Under the pieces are notes generated by a model that searched no databases, was not told the origin of the DNA, and worked only from the letters and a program-made list of their open reading frames with translations. A DNA stretch of 16,285 nucleotides from an uncultured Roseateles sp. GTDB taxonomy: Bacteria > Pseudomonadota > Gammaproteobacteria > Burkholderiales > Burkholderiaceae. Shown here piece after piece: positions 13,802 through 16,285 of this stretch (position 1 is its first letter; each line of letters starts with the position of its first letter). Both the position numbers and the translations under genes were made by a program. The DNA is taken from the NCBI GenBank assembly GCA_946480605.1, contig CAMLKW010000089.1, forward strand, positions 1 through 16,285. The letters run 5' to 3'.

Positions 13802-13818
13802 CGTATCAATCGGATACG
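13802..13818. repeat. Dyad in the PEP-CTERM gene leader
   Basis: CGTATC-AATCG-GATACG has perfect 6-base arms (13802-13807 and 13813-13818). It lies 43-59 bases upstream of the start codon and downstream of the proposed promoter, so it could be an operator or a message hairpin. Confidence 0.4.
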
Positions 13819-13846
13819 ACATGAACATTTCGAAGCAAATCTTGCG

Positions 13847-13862
13847 CCAAGCTGTCTGCCAA
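13847..13862 (-). promoter_or_regulatory. Possible sigma-54 promoter of the PEP-CTERM gene
   Basis: On the minus strand TTGGCAG-ACAGC-TTGG resembles the sigma-54 consensus (TGGCAC-N5-TTGC). The -24 element is TGGCAG and the spacing of exactly 10 bases follows the GG, but the -12 element reads TTGG instead of TTGC. The predicted start is near 13835, giving a leader of about 75 bases. PEP-CTERM genes in exosortase bacteria are known in some cases to be under RpoN and the PrsK/PrsR pair, which makes this plausible. The -12 mismatch keeps confidence low. Confidence 0.35.
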
Positions 13863-13931
13863 GCAAGAAGCCCAGTATTGATAACGAGTTAGCAGAGGGG
13901 CTTTCTTTCCCAAGAGATCTTCGGCCGCTCT

Positions 13932-13952
13932 GCTGTCAAAGGAAGCGACAGC
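13932..13952. promoter_or_regulatory. Dyad at enhancer distance from the possible sigma-54 promoter
   Basis: GCTGTC-N9-GACAGC has perfect 6-base arms (13932-13937 and 13947-13952). It is centred about 107 bases upstream of the predicted PEP-CTERM transcription start, where sigma-54 activators usually bind. That it is an activator site is inference. Confidence 0.3.
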
Positions 13953-14061
13953 GGGTTTACGCGGAGCAGCCGGGCTCATTCGTGCAGCGCATGGAGATGC
14001 GATGACCGGCGCGGGCCCATCATCTTTCGCCCACACCAACATCCGCCGCAACGGGTCGGCT

Positions 14062-14793
14062 TCAGCCCAGCTTTGCCGAGATCAGGCCGCGCAGCGCCTC
14101 GCCCAGCGCGCGCCGGTCGCGGCCCTCGATCGCCATGCTGGGCAGGATCTGCACTGCAATGCCCAACCGGCGCGCACAGGCAATGCGCCACAGGCTCTGC
14201 ACCAGCGTCGTGCCGCCTATGAAGCGCGCCGACGTGCTGAAACGCTCGCCCGGCTCGTGCCAGCGCAGCACCAGCGGCAGCACGTCCGCATCCACCGACA
14301 CGGCCGCCTGCAGCAGGTTGGCATGGAAGGGCAGCAGTCCGGGCCCGGGGCCGGTCGTGCCCTCGGGAAAGAAGGCCACGCAGTCTCCGCCCTGCAGGGC
14401 CGCCGCGGCCTGATGCACCACGCGCAGCGCGTCGCGCTTGCTCTCACGCTCGATGAACAGCGTGCCCGCCCCCTCCACCAGCGCGCCCACCAGCGGCCAG
14501 TGCTTCACGTCGGCCTTGGAGACGAAGCGCGCCTGCGGCAGCACGGCGTGCACGGCCGCAATGTCCAGCCAGGACACGTGGTTGGCCACGATCAGATGGC
14601 CCGCCGGCAGCGCCTGGCCCTCGACCTCCAGCTCAATGCCCAGGATGCGCAGCGTCTTGGCCGACCACCACTGGACGAGCTGATGCCGCTCGGTCGCCGT
14701 GAGCAGCTCAAAACGGCGCCGGACTATCCACAGCCCGTGCAACACATGCGGCACCAGGCGCGTCAGCCGCCCCGCGGCGACCAGGCCTCTCAT
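14062..14793 (-). CDS. plsC: 1-acyl-sn-glycerol-3-phosphate acyltransferase (PlsC family)
   Basis: This 243-residue inner-membrane acyltransferase transfers an acyl chain to lysophosphatidic acid to give phosphatidic acid. Related members act on lyso-ornithine lipids. The catalytic motif NHVSWLD (HX4D, about 71-77) and the acceptor motif FPEGTT (about 141-146) are intact. Between them are ARFVSKADVKHWPLVG and TLFIERESKRDALRVV, both typical of the family. A hydrophobic and basic N-terminus (about 1-30) probably contacts the membrane. The start ATG at 14793 overlaps the pyrX stop as ATGA, so translation is coupled to pyrX. The function is sure at family level; the exact acceptor lipid is not. 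Confidence 0.9.
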   Translation of the reverse strand: MRGLVAAGRLTRLVPHVLHGLWIVRRRFELLTATERHQLVQWWSAKTLRILGIELEVEGQALPAGHLIVANHVSWLDIAAVHAVLPQARFVSKADVKHWPLVGALVEGAGTLFIERESKRDALRVVHQAAAALQGGDCVAFFPEGTTGPGPGLLPFHANLLQAAVSVDADVLPLVLRWHEPGERFSTSARFIGGTTLVQSLWRIACARRLGIAVQILPSMAIEGRDRRALGEALRGLISAKLG

Positions 14794-16103
14794 GCGCCCG
14801 TGCCCGCCTCGTAGGCGATGTGCCCCGCCACCAGCGTGCAGCGCACGCGCGCCGGCAGCTCGAAGCCGCTGGACGCGTAGGCGAACGGCGTGTGCTTGCC
14901 CTGGCTGGCGAGCTGGTCCGGCGTGACGGCCCAGCTGGCGCCGGCGTCGAACACGCAGACGTCGGCCACGCCGCCCTCCACCAGCCGGCCCGCGCTGGCC
15001 GCCAGCGAGCCCAGCGCCGGGCCCATGACGCGCACCGGCTCGGACGTGACCACCGCCAGTGCGCGCTGCAGCGGCAGACCCGAATCCCGGGCCCAGCGCA
15101 TCGCCAGGCTCAGCAGCAGTTCCAACCCGGTCGCGCCCGGCGTGGCCTCGGCGAAGGGCACGGCCTTCTCGTCGACGGTGACAGGCATGTGGTCAGACAC
15201 CAGTGCATCGATCGTGCCGTCGGCCAGGCCGGCGCGCAGCGCGTCGCGGTCACGGCCCTGGCGCAGCGGCGGCGTCAGGCGCATGGCGGAATCGAAATAG
15301 CCGATGTCCACGTCGCTGAGGTGCAGCGAGTTGATGGACACGTCGGCCGTGACGGGCAGGCCCTCGCGCTTGGCGGCCCGCACCAGCTCCACGCCGGCCG
15401 CGCTGGAGATGCGACACAGGTGCACGCGGGCGCCGGTCGTGCGGACCAGCTCGAACAGCGTGTGCAAGGCGATGGTCTCGGCCGCAACCGGCACGCCGGA
15501 CAGACCCAGCCGCGTCGCGACAGAGCCGCTGGCCGCCACGCCGCCACCCAGCCAGGCGTCCAGCGGGCGCAGCCACGCCGTGTAGCCATAGGTCGCCGCG
15601 TACTGCAGCGCGCGGTTCAGCACCTGCGTGTCCTTGATCGGCACCTCGGCCTGCGAGAAGCCGATGCAGCCGGCCTCGGTCAGCTCGGCCATCTCGGTCA
15701 GCGCCGCACCGCCCAGCTGGCGCGTCAGCGCGCCGAGCGGGAACAGCCGGCAGCGGCTCAGCTTGCGGGCGCGGAACTTCAGCATCTCGACGAGACCGGG
15801 CTCGTCCAGCACCGGGTCGGTGTCGGGCGGGCAGACCAGGCTGGTCACGCCGCCGGCCGCGGCCGCGGCCAGTTCGCTCTCCAGCAGGCCCTCGTGCTCG
15901 TGGCCAGGCTCGCGCAGGCGGGCGCAAAGGTCCACGAGGCCGGGCGCGACGATGAGGCCGCTGGCGTCCAGCGTGCGGTCGGCACGGAAGTCGGACACGT
16001 CGCCCAGATGCACGATGCGGCCGTTGGCGATGGCGAGGTCGCCGGTGCGGTCGAGCTTGGATGCCGGGTCGATCAGCCGGCCGCCTTTGATGAGAATCTT
16101 CAT
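14790..16103 (-). CDS. pyrX: Non-catalytic dihydroorotase-like subunit of aspartate carbamoyltransferase (PyrX / PyrC')
   Basis: This 437-residue protein has the class I dihydroorotase fold but has lost the active site. The zinc motif DxHxH is D58-L-C-A-R62, still followed by LREPG. The position of the metal-bridging lysine reads IGFSQAE (about 147-153). The HH pair is replaced by INSLHL (257-262). Only the late D304-H305 region (LVSDHMPV) remains. The tail has the [14 protein letters not shown] block ([15 protein letters not shown], 321-335) and a DVCVFD amidohydrolase end. In pseudomonads such a protein assembles with PyrB and is needed for its quaternary structure. Here it starts inside the pyrB stop (ATGA) and ends inside the plsC start (ATGA). 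A true dihydroorotase must be encoded elsewhere if the cell makes its own pyrimidines. Confidence 0.92.
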   Translation of the reverse strand: MKILIKGGRLIDPASKLDRTGDLAIANGRIVHLGDVSDFRADRTLDASGLIVAPGLVDLCARLREPGHEHEGLLESELAAAAAGGVTSLVCPPDTDPVLDEPGLVEMLKFRARKLSRCRLFPLGALTRQLGGAALTEMAELTEAGCIGFSQAEVPIKDTQVLNRALQYAATYGYTAWLRPLDAWLGGGVAASGSVATRLGLSGVPVAAETIALHTLFELVRTTGARVHLCRISSAAGVELVRAAKREGLPVTADVSINSLHLSDVDIGYFDSAMRLTPPLRQGRDRDALRAGLADGTIDALVSDHMPVTVDEKAVPFAEATPGATGLELLLSLAMRWARDSGLPLQRALAVVTSEPVRVMGPALGSLAASAGRLVEGGVADVCVFDAGASWAVTPDQLASQGKHTPFAYASSGFELPARVRCTLVAGHIAYEAGTGA

Positions 16104-16285
16104 GCTTCGTTCCCGGCGAGGATGGCCATCACAGCCATTCGGACAGCGATGCCGAATGTCACTTGGGGCAGGATCACGCTGCTCTTGCCGTCCGCCACTT
16201 CGGATGCGATCTCCACGCCGCGGTTGATGGGGCCCGGGTGCATGACGATGGCGTCCGGCTTGGCCAGCGCCAGCTTGTCCGGCGT
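16100..16285 (-). CDS. pyrB: Aspartate carbamoyltransferase catalytic subunit, C-terminal part (cut by window edge)
   Basis: Only the last 61 codons and the stop are present; the gene begins outside the window. The enzyme joins carbamoyl phosphate and aspartate, the first committed step of pyrimidine synthesis. The visible part has the hallmark [13 protein letters not shown], whose HPGP proline loop lies in the active site. It also has the closing [15 protein letters not shown] helix. The stop TGA overlaps the start of pyrX as ATGA, as in pseudomonad pyrBC' operons. Confidence 0.97.
   Translation of the reverse strand, partial: TPDKLALAKPDAIVMHPGPINRGVEIASEVADGKSSVILPQVTFGIAVRMAVMAILAGNEA

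Larger units (their letters stand above)
13760..14061. other. Intergenic region upstream of the PEP-CTERM gene
   Basis: This 302-base stretch without a gene lies between the plsC stop and the PEP-CTERM start, both on the minus strand. It is visibly richer in A/T than the flanking genes between about 13760 and 13920. It contains a 17-base dyad (13802-13818), a sigma-54-like promoter (13847-13862) and a dyad at 13932-13952. The part nearest plsC (13960-14061) shows no T-run hairpin, so I see no intrinsic terminator for the pyrB-pyrX-plsC operon. Confidence 0.6.

Noticed and set aside
13806..14051. Small minus-strand open frame upstream of the PEP-CTERM gene
   Set aside because: No ribosome site, no similarity, and it overlaps the probable promoter and dyads.

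Overview
The window looks like a stretch of chromosome from a high-GC betaproteobacterium of the order Burkholderiales, probably of the Rubrivivax/Roseateles/Leptothrix kind. The signs are a cytochrome-c-fused CoxB, a catalytically degenerate dihydroorotase directly behind pyrB, a PEP-CTERM surface protein, and the rhodanese-grx-secB-gpsA / comF-trmL neighbourhood. Genus-level placement is inference. There is no tRNA, rRNA, CRISPR array, insertion sequence or phage gene that I can support.

Layout, left to right. (1) 1-2486, minus strand: a BioC-like methyltransferase, then coxB, then the start of ctaD, giving the subunit II and I genes of an aa3/caa3-type oxidase. (2) 2510-3757, plus strand: comF and trmL, diverging from the BioC-like gene. 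(3) 3758-6098, minus strand: rhodanese, grx, secB and gpsA, covering redox and sulfur housekeeping, export chaperoning and phospholipid precursor synthesis; trmL and gpsA abut tail to tail with no gap. (4) 6180-9421, minus strand: a three-gene unit of outer-membrane porin, a very small secreted phosphate-binding-like protein and a methyl-accepting chemotaxis receptor. It looks like an accessory unit set between otherwise housekeeping genes. (5) 9615-10358, plus: gpmA, whose 3' end overlaps that of a convergent GT9 glycosyltransferase. (6) 11358-12733, plus: a DUF4254 protein and a hydroxypyruvate isomerase-like enzyme, coupled by a 4-base overlap and divergent from the GT9 gene. (7) 12762-13952: a PEP-CTERM protein gene with a strong intrinsic terminator, an approximately 300-base upstream region, a possible sigma-54 promoter and a dyad at enhancer distance. 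(8) 14062-16285, minus: pyrB (3' end), the pseudo-dihydroorotase pyrX, and plsC, joined by two ATGA stop/start overlaps.

How the genes work together. The porin, half-size binding protein and chemoreceptor suggest uptake or sensing of a small anion, possibly phosphate. A terminator-like hairpin lies between the binding-protein gene and the receptor gene. PyrX should act as the non-catalytic partner of PyrB, as in pseudomonads. The PEP-CTERM protein implies that an exosortase is encoded elsewhere in the genome. The most distinctive points are the porin/PBP-like/MCP unit, the possible sigma-54 control of the PEP-CTERM gene, the BioC-like protein without a normal SAM-binding loop, and several intrinsic terminators packed within about 25 bases of the next start codon.
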